From the NCBI RefSeq assembly GCF_000425745.1, contig NZ_AUEA01000014.1, forward strand, positions 1,554-65,553: 64,000 nucleotides of DNA, written 5' to 3'. The notes below the pieces were generated by a model that saw only the letters and a list, made by a program, of their open reading frames with translations, was not told the DNA's origin and did not search any database. Of the stretch, positions 28,116-35,073 are shown in pieces. Made by a program: the position numbers and the translations under genes. This stretch comes from Pseudomonas cremoricolorata DSM 17059 = NBRC 16634 (GTDB taxonomy: Bacteria > Pseudomonadota > Gammaproteobacteria > Pseudomonadales > Pseudomonadaceae). Position 1 is the stretch's first letter; each line of letters opens with the position of its first letter.

Positions 28116-29207
28116 ATGAGCCATACCATCCGCGCCCGCCTGCAACTGCGGCGCGACACTTTTAGCCTGGACGTCGACCTGGAACTGCCGGGGCGCGGCA
28201 TCAGTGCTCTTTTCGGCCATTCGGGGTCGGGCAAGACCACGTGCCTGCGTTGCCTGGCTGGTCTGGAGCGAGCCAGCCACGGTCGCGTCGAGGTCAACGG
28301 CGAGGTCTGGCAGGACGATACGCAACGCACTTTCATCGCCCCGCATCGCCGCCCGCTGGGGTATGTGTTTCAGGAAGCCAGCCTCTTCGCGCACTTATCT
28401 GTGCGTGACAACCTGATGTTCGGCTGGCGTCGGGTCGCCAGCGAGCAGCGCAAGGTCAGCCTTGAGCAAGCCTGTGAACTGCTGGGCATTGGGCATTTGC
28501 TGACGCGCAGGCCGGCGACGCTCTCAGGTGGCGAAGCGCAGCGGGTAGGCATCGCCCGCGCCTTGCTGAGCAGCCCGCGCCTGTTGTTGATGGACGAACC
28601 GCTGGCGGCCCTGGATGGGCCGCGCAAGCGCGAGATCCTACCTTACCTGGAACGCCTGCACCGCGAACTGGACATCCCGCTGGTGTATGTCAGCCACAGT
28701 CAGGACGAGGTGGCGCGCCTGGCCGATCACCTGGTGCTTCTCGAGCAAGGCCGCGCCGTGGCCAGCGGGCCCATTGCCGACATGCTGGCCCGACTCGACC
28801 TGTCGCTCAGCCAGAGCGAGGACGCAGGCGTTGTGCTCGAAGGCACCGTGAGCGGGCATGATCCGGCCTATCAGTTGCTCGACCTGCGCCTGCCCGGTAC
28901 CGACGCGCCGCTGCTGCGCATTGCCCATCCCGCCCAGGCGCTGGGTTCGAGCGTGCGGGTCAAGGTTCAGGCGCGCGACGTCAGCCTGAGTCTGGATGCC
29001 GACAGCACATCGAGCATCCTCAACCGCATTGCCGTGCGCGTTCGCGAATGCCGCCCCGCAGAAAACCCTGCCCATGTGCTGGTGGCCCTGGACGCTGCCG
29101 GCAGCGCCTTGCTGGCGCGCATCACCCGCTATTCGGCCGACCAATTGCAGATCCACCCCGGCCAGGCGCTGTGGGCACAAATCAAGTCAGTGGCGATATT
29201 GGGATGA
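28116..29207 (+). CDS. modC: Molybdate ABC transporter, ATP-binding protein
   Basis: ModC (363 residues from ATG 28116) powers molybdate import. Walker A is G-H-S-G-S-G-K-T near residue 35, the signature is L-S-G-G-E-A-Q-R near 135, and Walker B with the catalytic Glu is L-L-L-M-D-E-P near 155. The C-terminal 80 residues are the MOP-type molybdate-binding domain ([10 protein letters not shown]). It starts one base after modB. Confidence 0.96.
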   Translation: MSHTIRARLQLRRDTFSLDVDLELPGRGISALFGHSGSGKTTCLRCLAGLERASHGRVEVNGEVWQDDTQRTFIAPHRRPLGYVFQEASLFAHLSVRDNLMFGWRRVASEQRKVSLEQACELLGIGHLLTRRPATLSGGEAQRVGIARALLSSPRLLLMDEPLAALDGPRKREILPYLERLHRELDIPLVYVSHSQDEVARLADHLVLLEQGRAVASGPIADMLARLDLSLSQSEDAGVVLEGTVSGHDPAYQLLDLRLPGTDAPLLRIAHPAQALGSSVRVKVQARDVSLSLDADSTSSILNRIAVRVRECRPAENPAHVLVALDAAGSALLARITRYSADQLQIHPGQALWAQIKSVAILG

Positions 29208-29259
29208 GCATCCGGCAGCGGCGCGCTGTCCACCGTGTAACCCACCACTGGACGCCGCC

Positions 29260-30285
29260 ATGCTCGACTGCCCTCTGCCTGCGTCACTGCATTATGTCGA
29301 TGACAGCCACGCGGGGCTGACCCGTAAACGCTGGCGTGACCGCTTCATCTACCATGATGCCGATGGCAAGCGCATCACCGATGAGCCCACCTTGAAGCGC
29401 ATCGCCGCGCTGGCGATTCCTCCGGCCTACACCCAGGTATGGATTTGCGTCGACCCCAAAGGCCATCTGCAGGCCACCGGCCTCGATGCCCGTGGGCGCA
29501 AGCAATACCGCTACCACCCCGAATGGCGCGAGTTGCGCGACGCCCACAAGTACGGACGCATGCTGGCCTTCGCCGAAGCCCTGCCAGGCCTGCGCAAAGC
29601 CGTGGAACGCGACCTCGCCCGGCCAGGGCTGGACCGCACCAAGTTGCTCGCGCTGGTGGTCAGCCTGATCGATCACACCCTGATCCGGATCGGTAACCAG
29701 CGTTACCTCAAGGACAATCAGTCGTATGGTCTGACGACCCTGCGCAATCGCCACGTCAAGGTCAAAGGCAGCACCATTCGCTTCGAATTTCGCGGCAAGC
29801 GCGGCGTACAGCACAGCGTTACCCTGCGCGATCGGCGATTGGCCGGACTGGTCAAGCGCTGCCAGGAGTTGCCCGGCCAGGAGCTGTTCCAGTACGTCGA
29901 CAGCGACGGCGAACGTCACCGCATCGGTTCCACTGACGTCAACCAGTACCTGCAAGAGCTGACCGGTGCCGACTTCACCGCCAAGGACTACCGGACTTGG
30001 GCCGGCAGCAGCCTGGCGCTGAGCCTGCTGCGTCCGCTGGCATGGCAGCCGGAAACCCACGCCAAGCGTCACGTCGCCGACATCGTCAAGCAGGTCGCCT
30101 CGCGCCTGGGCAATACGCCGGCGGTGTGCCGCAAGTCGTACATCCATCCGGCGGTGCTAGAGCATTTCATTCTCGGCCATCTCGAGGCCATGCCGCGCTC
30201 GCGCAAGCGCAAGGGCATGGAGCTCGAAGAAGTAGCGCTGCTTAAGTTTCTGCAAGGCCTGGATGAGGCGGTAGTCGTCGATTGA
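29260..30285 (+). CDS. Type IB DNA topoisomerase (poxvirus type)
   Basis: This 341-residue enzyme relaxes supercoils by transient nicking through a 3'-phosphotyrosine bond. The catalytic Tyr is in C-R-K-S-Y-I-H-P near residue 296, with catalytic Arg/Lys candidates in I-R-I-G-N-Q-R-Y near 145 and the conserved K-D-Y-R-T-W-A-G-S near 243. ATG 29260 gives the usual bacterial length. It follows modC by 52 bases and is probably a separate unit. Confidence 0.92.
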   Translation: MLDCPLPASLHYVDDSHAGLTRKRWRDRFIYHDADGKRITDEPTLKRIAALAIPPAYTQVWICVDPKGHLQATGLDARGRKQYRYHPEWRELRDAHKYGRMLAFAEALPGLRKAVERDLARPGLDRTKLLALVVSLIDHTLIRIGNQRYLKDNQSYGLTTLRNRHVKVKGSTIRFEFRGKRGVQHSVTLRDRRLAGLVKRCQELPGQELFQYVDSDGERHRIGSTDVNQYLQELTGADFTAKDYRTWAGSSLALSLLRPLAWQPETHAKRHVADIVKQVASRLGNTPAVCRKSYIHPAVLEHFILGHLEAMPRSRKRKGMELEEVALLKFLQGLDEAVVVD

Positions 30286-30432
30286 AAAGGCCTATATCCC
30301 CAATCATTCAGAGAAATTTCCCATAGCGGCACAATGCCCCTATTCTGCAATCAACCGACCTTCACCGGTGCGCTGCCTGCCAGTGTCTGCACTGAGCGCA
30401 GCGATAAATGGACCAGAGAATGTGTCTGCGGT

Positions 30433-30531
30433 GGAATTCCCTTCCAATCAGGACGTCTCTTACTAAGAAGGAAGAGGGCCTGATCCCCACTACTGGGCAA
30501 TTGGCCTGCTGGCTTTAGACACCACCAAGGA
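30433..30531 (+). promoter_or_regulatory. GGA motifs in the csrA leader
   Basis: The 105 bases before csrA contain GGA at 30433, 30451 and 30470, plus a fourth within the Shine-Dalgarno sequence AAGGAG at 30529. CsrA/Rsm proteins bind GGA motifs near start codons and often repress their own mRNA. Autoregulation is inferred, not shown. Confidence 0.45.
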
Positions 30532-30538
30532 GAATTAC

Positions 30539-30736
30539 ATGCTGATACTGACCCGCAAGGTTGGCGAAGTCATCGTCATCAACGACGACATCAAGGTCAC
30601 CATTCTGGGCGTCAAAGGGATGCAAGTGAGGATCGGCATCGATGCGCCAAAAGATATTCAGGTGCACCGCGAAGAGATCTACAATCGGATTCAGGCCGGC
30701 AAGCCCGCGCCTGACAAATCCGAAGACCAGCACTGA
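30539..30736 (+). CDS. csrA: Carbon storage / post-transcriptional regulator CsrA (Rsm family)
   Basis: The 65-residue protein is a full Csr[11 protein letters not shown] at the N-terminus, V-R-I-G-I-D-A-P-K near residue 31 and V-H-R-E-E-I-Y near 42, which includes the RNA-contacting Arg. CsrA dimers bind GGA motifs and block translation; GacA-dependent small RNAs sequester them. Pseudomonads carry several paralogues (RsmA, RsmE, RsmI and others). The sequence here is not a standard RsmA, and I do not assign the paralogue. A strong AAGGAG precedes the ATG. Confidence 0.95.
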   Translation: MLILTRKVGEVIVINDDIKVTILGVKGMQVRIGIDAPKDIQVHREEIYNRIQAGKPAPDKSEDQH

Positions 30737-30810
30737 GCCAGTCTGTGCTCATCATGAGCATTCAACTGCCCGTGCACAGGGTCGATGGCAATTGCGTTGT
30801 TCAGTTAGGA

Positions 30811-31029
30811 ATGATGATGCCCGCCAACCATCGCATGCGCGGCCTGCGCGAAGATCTGATGCTCACCGCCGTACAACTCGATGCCATCTGCCAGAGCCTG
30901 GATGGGCACACCCGCTACCTACAGCACGCCGCCCGTCACACGCAAGCGTGTGCCATGTCGGGCAGAATCGACGAGCTGCGCTGCTCGGCCAATGCATTGC
31001 GCCGGGCGGCAACGAATATAGGCGAATGA
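30811..31029 (+). CDS. Small hypothetical protein downstream of csrA
   Basis: Three consecutive ATG codons at 30811, 30814 and 30817 follow an AGGA element, so the start is ambiguous; the third has the best spacing. The product is about 70-72 residues, helical, with G-L-R-E-D-L and D-A-I-C-Q-S-L-D-G-H. A longer reading from 30754 is possible. I do not recognise a family. It lies 75 bases after csrA and before tRNA-Leu. Confidence 0.55.
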   Translation: MMMPANHRMRGLREDLMLTAVQLDAICQSLDGHTRYLQHAARHTQACAMSGRIDELRCSANALRRAATNIGE

Positions 31030-31130
31030 CCCTGCTGGGTTGACGCGACTATAACAACAGGTTATAAAGCGCGCTTGAATGCAACGCACTTCACCGGGTG
31101 CTTGCCGGTCGTCACGACTCATTCAAACGT

Positions 31131-31215
31131 GCGAGTGTGGTGGAATTGGTATACACAGCAGACTTAAAATCTGTCGGCGTGAGCCTTGCGGGTTCGAGTC
31201 CCGCCACTCGTACCA
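31131..31215 (+). tRNA. tRNA-Leu (anticodon TAA)
   Basis: An 85-nt sequence with encoded CCA, long variable arm and the TAA anticodon within GACTTAAAATC. Acceptor arms GCGAGTG and CACTCGT pair. A terminator follows 12 bases later. Confidence 0.96.
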
Positions 31216-31227
31216 ACTGAATCATTG

Positions 31228-31254
31228 AAAAACGCCCTGAGGGGCGTTTTTTTT
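31228..31254 (+). terminator. Terminator of tRNA-Leu
   Basis: AACGCCC and GGGGCGTT form a GC-rich stem followed by eight T. It could also act on the convergent small gene ending at 31292. Confidence 0.85.
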
Positions 31255-31291
31255 CGCCTTCGGCAGCCGCGCGCTGGATCGGTATCGGCAT

Positions 31292-31474
31292 TCAGTCGTC
31301 TGGCTGATCCAGCCAACCTGCCGCATCGTCCTCGTCCTCAGCGAACTCGGAATCCTCGTCGTAGTCATCGTCGAAACTGCTGGCTTCAGGCTCAGCAGTC
31401 GAGTCGTCATCGAAAAACTCTCGGTCGAGCAAGTGATCGTGCTCAGGTTCGTGCAATTCGTCATCTTCGTGCAT
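31292..31474 (-). CDS. Small, very acidic hypothetical protein
   Basis: This 60-residue protein is made largely of Asp and Glu, with a single W-L-D near the C-terminus, so it would be strongly negative and probably disordered. A GGAG motif lies six bases upstream of the ATG at 31474. Other frames over the same bases give less plausible, low-complexity products. Function unknown; similar acidic short proteins act as nucleic-acid mimics or chaperone-like tails, but nothing here proves this. Confidence 0.6.
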   Translation of the reverse strand: MHEDDELHEPEHDHLLDREFFDDDSTAEPEASSFDDDYDEDSEFAEDEDDAAGWLDQPDD

Positions 31475-31602
31475 GGTCGGCTCCAGTTCAACGCTGCGCC
31501 TGTATAAGCCTTGAGCCCTGACAGGTCAATTGGCACGCCGTCGTTAATCCTCAGCTAATCCCCGCACAGGTACAGTAGCCGGGCTCCCTTCAAGCGCTTA
31601 TG

Positions 31603-31628
31603 GCCCGCTATCACCGCGGGCTTTTTTT
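31603..31628 (+). terminator. Intrinsic terminator without an assigned upstream gene
   Basis: GCCCGC and GCGGGC pair around a 7-base loop and are followed by seven T. No gene on the plus strand between 31255 and 31600 needs it, which suggests a short transcript, for example a small RNA, starting in this region. Confidence 0.75.
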
Positions 31629-31886
31629 CGCCTTGGTAACGAGCCTTGTGCTCATCACGCTGATACGACGGAATATTCACAAAATTCTGACATCCACTTG
31701 GGCACTCTGAAACTGCTTCGTACGTTCTGAATCATTTAACCCGCCGCGCTCCCGGCGGGTTTTCTTTTTTCTGCTGTTTTATCAGGCACCTACGCCGTTC
31801 TGCGAAATATTGTAAAAAAACTGAATCTCCTCGCGCGCCCCTCAGTCAAGAACTATGTACGCAGACATAATGACGAGGTGGCAGTA
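31629..31886. other. Intergenic stretch with stacked terminators
   Basis: Between the terminator ending at 31628 and the small frame at 31887 there is no gene that I can support. The stretch contains another terminator at 31738-31772. The roughly 110 bases between the two terminators are a candidate small-RNA gene. No promoter is convincing by eye. Confidence 0.4.
31738..31772 (+). terminator. Second intrinsic terminator in the intergenic region
   Basis: AACCCGCCG and CGGCGGGTT form a strong stem followed by a T-rich tract. Confidence 0.8.
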
Positions 31887-32033
31887 ATGACATTCGAAGC
31901 CGAAACACTTGTGCAGTTGGCCGCTAAACTGAAGAAACAGGGCCTCAAGCGCATCGCCGATATCATCTTTCTACGCGCGCCCTGCCGCGTCGATCATAAA
32001 TGGGTGTGTACCGTACTAAGGCGTAAACCTTAA
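31887..32033 (+). CDS. Possible 48-residue basic protein
   Basis: ATG 31887 follows a GAGG motif at eight bases and opens a frame ending with TAA at 32031-32033. The product (begins MTFEAETLVQLAAKLKKQGL) is basic, with an amphipathic helix, two cysteines and a basic C-terminus (L-R-R-K-P). A clear terminator follows 44 bases later. Ribosome site, composition and terminator together support a real small gene; no family is recognised. Confidence 0.5.
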   Translation: MTFEAETLVQLAAKLKKQGLKRIADIIFLRAPCRVDHKWVCTVLRRKP

Positions 32034-32076
32034 TGTACCGCGCGCAAGTTTTTATTGCGATGGACAGCACCGATAA

Positions 32077-32106
32077 AGCCCGCCTGATAAACCTGGCGGG
32101 CTTTTG
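32077..32106 (+). terminator. Terminator after the 48-codon frame
   Basis: AGCCCGCC and GGCGGGCT pair around a 10-base loop and are followed by TTTTG. Confidence 0.75.
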
Positions 32107-32423
32107 TTTACCCGTTTGCAAATATGGCCCACTGCATCAATAGTTTTGACACCAACTAACTCGCCGCCGTTATTTATACAGTCGACTTATCTCCTCCCGC
32201 TGTTGCGCACCTGAGCGACCTGCTCGTCCAGCACTACCCGCCCTCTTCATTCACAGCCTGCGCGGAACTCCACACACCGACTGAGCTCGAAATGCGCGCG
32301 AACCCGCCAGCCTCAACGCTGCAGATCGTTCGTGATAACATCCCGCGTCGCCCGCACCTGGGGCGCCCATGGAACAGTACTCATACCCTCGGGCTATGCA
32401 GTTCATTTACAAGGATCACTTCG

Positions 32424-33158
32424 ATGCGTTTCAACCTCTCCCCTATTCCTGCGCTTCTAGCTGCGTTGGCCTGCACCCCAGTCTGGGCCGCGGACGATGT
32501 CTCAGGCGTGAAGTTGGGCAGTACCCTCGCCGAAGCCACCGCGGCAATCAGTAAGGTCAATGAGCAGTACAAGGTCTCGCCCCTGAAGTTGCAGGACGGC
32601 AGTGAAGCCGGTGTAAGCGCGGTAACCGACGAACAAAGCCAAGGCACAGGCTTCACGGACTTCCGCGGCCCTGTGGACCAGTTCCTGGCATTGCAAAACG
32701 ATGCAAAGGCTGTCTGGTTCATCGGTCGTGCGCAAGCATTGAAGGAAGGCAGCCGCATGCCGCTCGACACACTCGAGACGGCACTCAAGGAAAAATACGG
32801 GCCCTTCTCTGGCGCGGACAACGGCATGGGCAAGCGGTATGTCTGGCAGTACGACCGCAAGGGCAAACTCTACACCGGCATCAACAGTGGTGGCCCATGC
32901 GCGGACCTGTACGATTTTCGTAGCAGTGTGCCGGGGGTAGCAATCACTACCCCAGGATCGTTCAATGCCAAGTGCAGCAAACTCATTGTCGTGCAGACCG
33001 GGTTCGCTCCCGATGATCTGACTGCGTCGTATACCGTCAGCATCGCGGACATGGCCTCGATGTACGATCAACTGCAAGCAGAACAGCAGGCAGCCAAGGA
33101 CGCGGAAACCAAGAAGATCGCGGATGAAAAAGCCAAAGGCGTGAAGCCCAATCTCTGA
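32424..33158 (+). CDS. Periplasmic protein of unknown function
   Basis: The 244-residue protein begins with a signal peptide (positively charged start, hydrophobic core, cleavage after V-W-A near residue 22). The mature part opens with G-V-K-L-G-S-T-L-A-E-A, a pattern seen in secreted bacterial proteins of unknown role, and ends with a charged helical segment rich in Gln, Lys and Glu. ATG 32424 is chosen because it starts the signal peptide and has AAGGA upstream. Its 3' end meets soxR convergently, three bases apart. Confidence 0.72.
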   Translation: MRFNLSPIPALLAALACTPVWAADDVSGVKLGSTLAEATAAISKVNEQYKVSPLKLQDGSEAGVSAVTDEQSQGTGFTDFRGPVDQFLALQNDAKAVWFIGRAQALKEGSRMPLDTLETALKEKYGPFSGADNGMGKRYVWQYDRKGKLYTGINSGGPCADLYDFRSSVPGVAITTPGSFNAKCSKLIVVQTGFAPDDLTASYTVSIADMASMYDQLQAEQQAAKDAETKKIADEKAKGVKPNL

Positions 33159-33161
33159 GAA

Positions 33162-33566
33162 TCACCCACCCTGCGGCTGCCTCAGCGGACACTCCTTGAG
33201 CGACAGGCAGCCGCAGTCGATGCAGGCACTGAGACTGTCCCTTAACAACAGCAACGACTCGATACGGCTATCGAGCTGAGTTCGCCACTGCCCGGATAGT
33301 TGCGCCCATTCCCTGGCATTCGGCGCACGATCGGTAGGCAACTGCGCAAGCCTCTCGGCGATGTCCTTCAAGGGAATTCCCACTTGCTGGGCGATTCTGA
33401 TCACCGCGACCCGGCGCAGCACATCACTGCGATAACGACGCTGATTGCCCGCATTGCGCTCGGCCGTGATCAGCCCCTCACGCTCGTAAAAATGCAGGGT
33501 TGAGATCGCCACACCTGCTGTCTGCGCGACCTGCGAAGGGCTCAACAGCCTTTTACCTTCCCGCAT
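33162..33566 (-). CDS. soxR: Redox-sensitive transcriptional activator SoxR
   Basis: This 134-residue MerR-family protein has an N-terminal winged helix (S-T-L-H-F-Y-E-R-E-G-L-I) and the SoxR iron-sulfur motif C-I-D-C-G-C-L-S-L-K-E-C near residues 114-125, which carries the [2Fe-2S] cluster that senses redox-cycling compounds. In Pseudomonas, SoxR responds mainly to such compounds, including phenazines, and controls a small set of efflux and oxidoreductase genes. The divergent RidA-like gene shares the intergenic region, which holds a perfect SoxR box. Confidence 0.93.
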   Translation of the reverse strand: MREGKRLLSPSQVAQTAGVAISTLHFYEREGLITAERNAGNQRRYRSDVLRRVAVIRIAQQVGIPLKDIAERLAQLPTDRAPNAREWAQLSGQWRTQLDSRIESLLLLRDSLSACIDCGCLSLKECPLRQPQGG

Positions 33567-33576
33567 GCGTAAATCC

Positions 33577-33607
33577 TTGACCTCAAGTTGACTTGAGGTC
33601 GCAGACT
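33577..33607 (+). promoter_or_regulatory. SoxR box within a MerR-type promoter
   Basis: The 20-bp palindrome ACCTCAAGTTGACTTGAGGT at 33580-33599 matches the E. coli soxS operator except at the centre. It is overlapped by TTGACC at 33577-33582; with a -10-like CAGACT at 33602-33607 the spacer is 19 bases, the long spacer typical of MerR-activated promoters. Orientation points to the RidA-like gene at 33635. Confidence 0.88.
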
Positions 33608-33634
33608 ACCAGCTCTTTTCCCTGGAGCAGCGTC

Positions 33635-34054
33635 ATGTCCGAAGATTCCCGCCCCGCGTTCGAACTGAGCAACCCGCCTGGGCTGTGCGACCCAAGTAAT
33701 AACGGCTATTCCCACGTCGCAGTGGTGCCAGCCACAACGAAACTGCTGTTCATCGCTGGGCAAGGTGGCGAATACGCTGATGGACAACTGCCTGCAACCT
33801 TCTGCGAACAGACCCGCCAGGCACTGGCGAACCTTGAGACCGCGCTGAGGGCACAGGGGAGCAACTTGCAACAGGTATTCAAACTCACCCTGCTGATCGT
33901 TGACCATGACGAGCACCGTCTGGGCGAGTGGGTAAAAGAAGCGAACAAGGTGTGGCACAAAGGTGCTTACCCGGTCTGTACCTTGATCCCAGTGCCTCGT
34001 CTTGCGTTGGATGGGATGCTTGTAGAGATTGAGGCGGTAGCTGCGTGCCACTAG
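33635..34054 (+). CDS. RidA-family protein, predicted SoxR target
   Basis: This 139-residue protein has the RidA/YjgF fold pattern: Y-S-H-V-A-V near residue 25, F-I-A-G-Q-G-G near 39, Q-T-R-Q-A-L-A-N-L near 60 and a C-terminal L-D-G-M-L-V-E-I-E-A. RidA removes reactive enamines and imines, but many subfamilies have other roles, and the substrate-binding Arg of archetypal RidA is not evident here. It is transcribed from the SoxR-box promoter, so induction by redox-cycling agents is predicted. Confidence 0.82.
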   Translation: MSEDSRPAFELSNPPGLCDPSNNGYSHVAVVPATTKLLFIAGQGGEYADGQLPATFCEQTRQALANLETALRAQGSNLQQVFKLTLLIVDHDEHRLGEWVKEANKVWHKGAYPVCTLIPVPRLALDGMLVEIEAVAACH

Positions 34055-34262
34055 CGGGCTAATATGGAGTTGGCGGTCGCCGATCACTGCCCTGACTGTC
34101 CGCTGCCGACCCGAAGCAGGCGCTAGGTTCTAATTCGCCACACGCGGACGTCAGAGTCGTTCAGAAAAACGCACCTCCCTTTAGCGTTCGTAGCACGTGT
34201 TCATTCGCGAAGAACGCTACCGAGAAAACAATGTGCTGATGCGATGCACAACCGTTAAGCGC

Positions 34263-34745
34263 TTATCGGTCAAGGTACAAGCTGTTCAACTTCATACCGC
34301 CGCGCATTTTTTTGACCCCCGGTTCCATGTCCGCAGGGCATGCGCCTTGAAAGACACCATTGACGACGTGGTGCTGCGTTTCGAGTTTCCCGTTCACGTC
34401 AAACGAAGTATCGGCCGTCAGTACATAGGATTTAGCAAGATCGCCGCGGAACGAGCCTGACATTTTCGCGTCCGGGCAGCTTGATTTAAACGTGTAGCCG
34501 TCGCCTTTGCCGCTTTCCGATTCGATCTTGCATTCTTGCTCGAAACCGGCCCACAGGTCGTCGTCGATTAGCCTGTCCTTTGCCTGATCGACGCAAATCT
34601 CCCAGGAAAACGGCGAGGTGGCCGGTGTTATCTTCCACAAACCTGAGGCGCGCTGAAGACGGTGAGTGGGTTCTACGGCCGCGGCCGGCAATGTGATTGC
34701 AAGTGCTATAACGGGAACCCACAAGAAAATGGCGGAACACTTCAT
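34263..34745 (-). CDS. DUF3617-like secreted protein
   Basis: The 160-residue protein starts with a signal peptide (M-K-C-S-A-I-F-L-W, cleavage near A-A-A-V-E). The mature part has G-L-W-K-I-T-P near residue 33, an early Cys, a central C-P-D-A-K-M-S-G and C-P-A-D-M-E-P-G near the end, which is the DUF3617 pattern of periplasmic proteins. Function unknown. It stands alone; 208 bases on its 3' side hold nothing that I recognise. Confidence 0.72.
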   Translation of the reverse strand: MKCSAIFLWVPVIALAITLPAAAVEPTHRLQRASGLWKITPATSPFSWEICVDQAKDRLIDDDLWAGFEQECKIESESGKGDGYTFKSSCPDAKMSGSFRGDLAKSYVLTADTSFDVNGKLETQHHVVNGVFQGACPADMEPGVKKMRGGMKLNSLYLDR

Positions 34746-35073
34746 CACGATTCCTTTCTCTAGAGCATTTAATTGAGGCTCGAAGCAGTGTTTCCACGCA
34801 TTCAAGCCCCCGAGTGTTTTAGGGTTTTTTGAAACTACTTCGCCCATAAGAGGTTAGCATTTTGAAAGAGTTCCAGGCTCATGGGCGACGGCTTGTGGCC
34901 GATTGCGGCTTGCCCGAAAGACGACTATTGGCCGGACGCGACCATTGTCGAAGCATCTGTAGTCGGTACCGGCTTCTACAGGACTATTCCCCGTCTACAG
35001 GTTCGCGCCCTACCTGTGCGAGCCGCAGTTGCCTGCGAGGCCTGTATGTCATCGTTGCTCGGGCACGACACGC
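34746..35073. other. Intergenic region without a supported gene
   Basis: No open frame with a ribosome binding site is convincing here. The part from about 34975 to 35040 contains short imperfect inverted repeats (CTACAGG / CCTGT) of the kind seen in Pseudomonas REP sequences, just beyond the 3' end of the TonB receptor. Confidence 0.4.

Noticed and set aside
31222..31536. 104-codon minus-strand frame overlapping the acidic protein
   Set aside because: The smaller frame has a proper ribosome binding site and a coherent composition; the larger one is Ser/Thr/Met-rich and lacks support.
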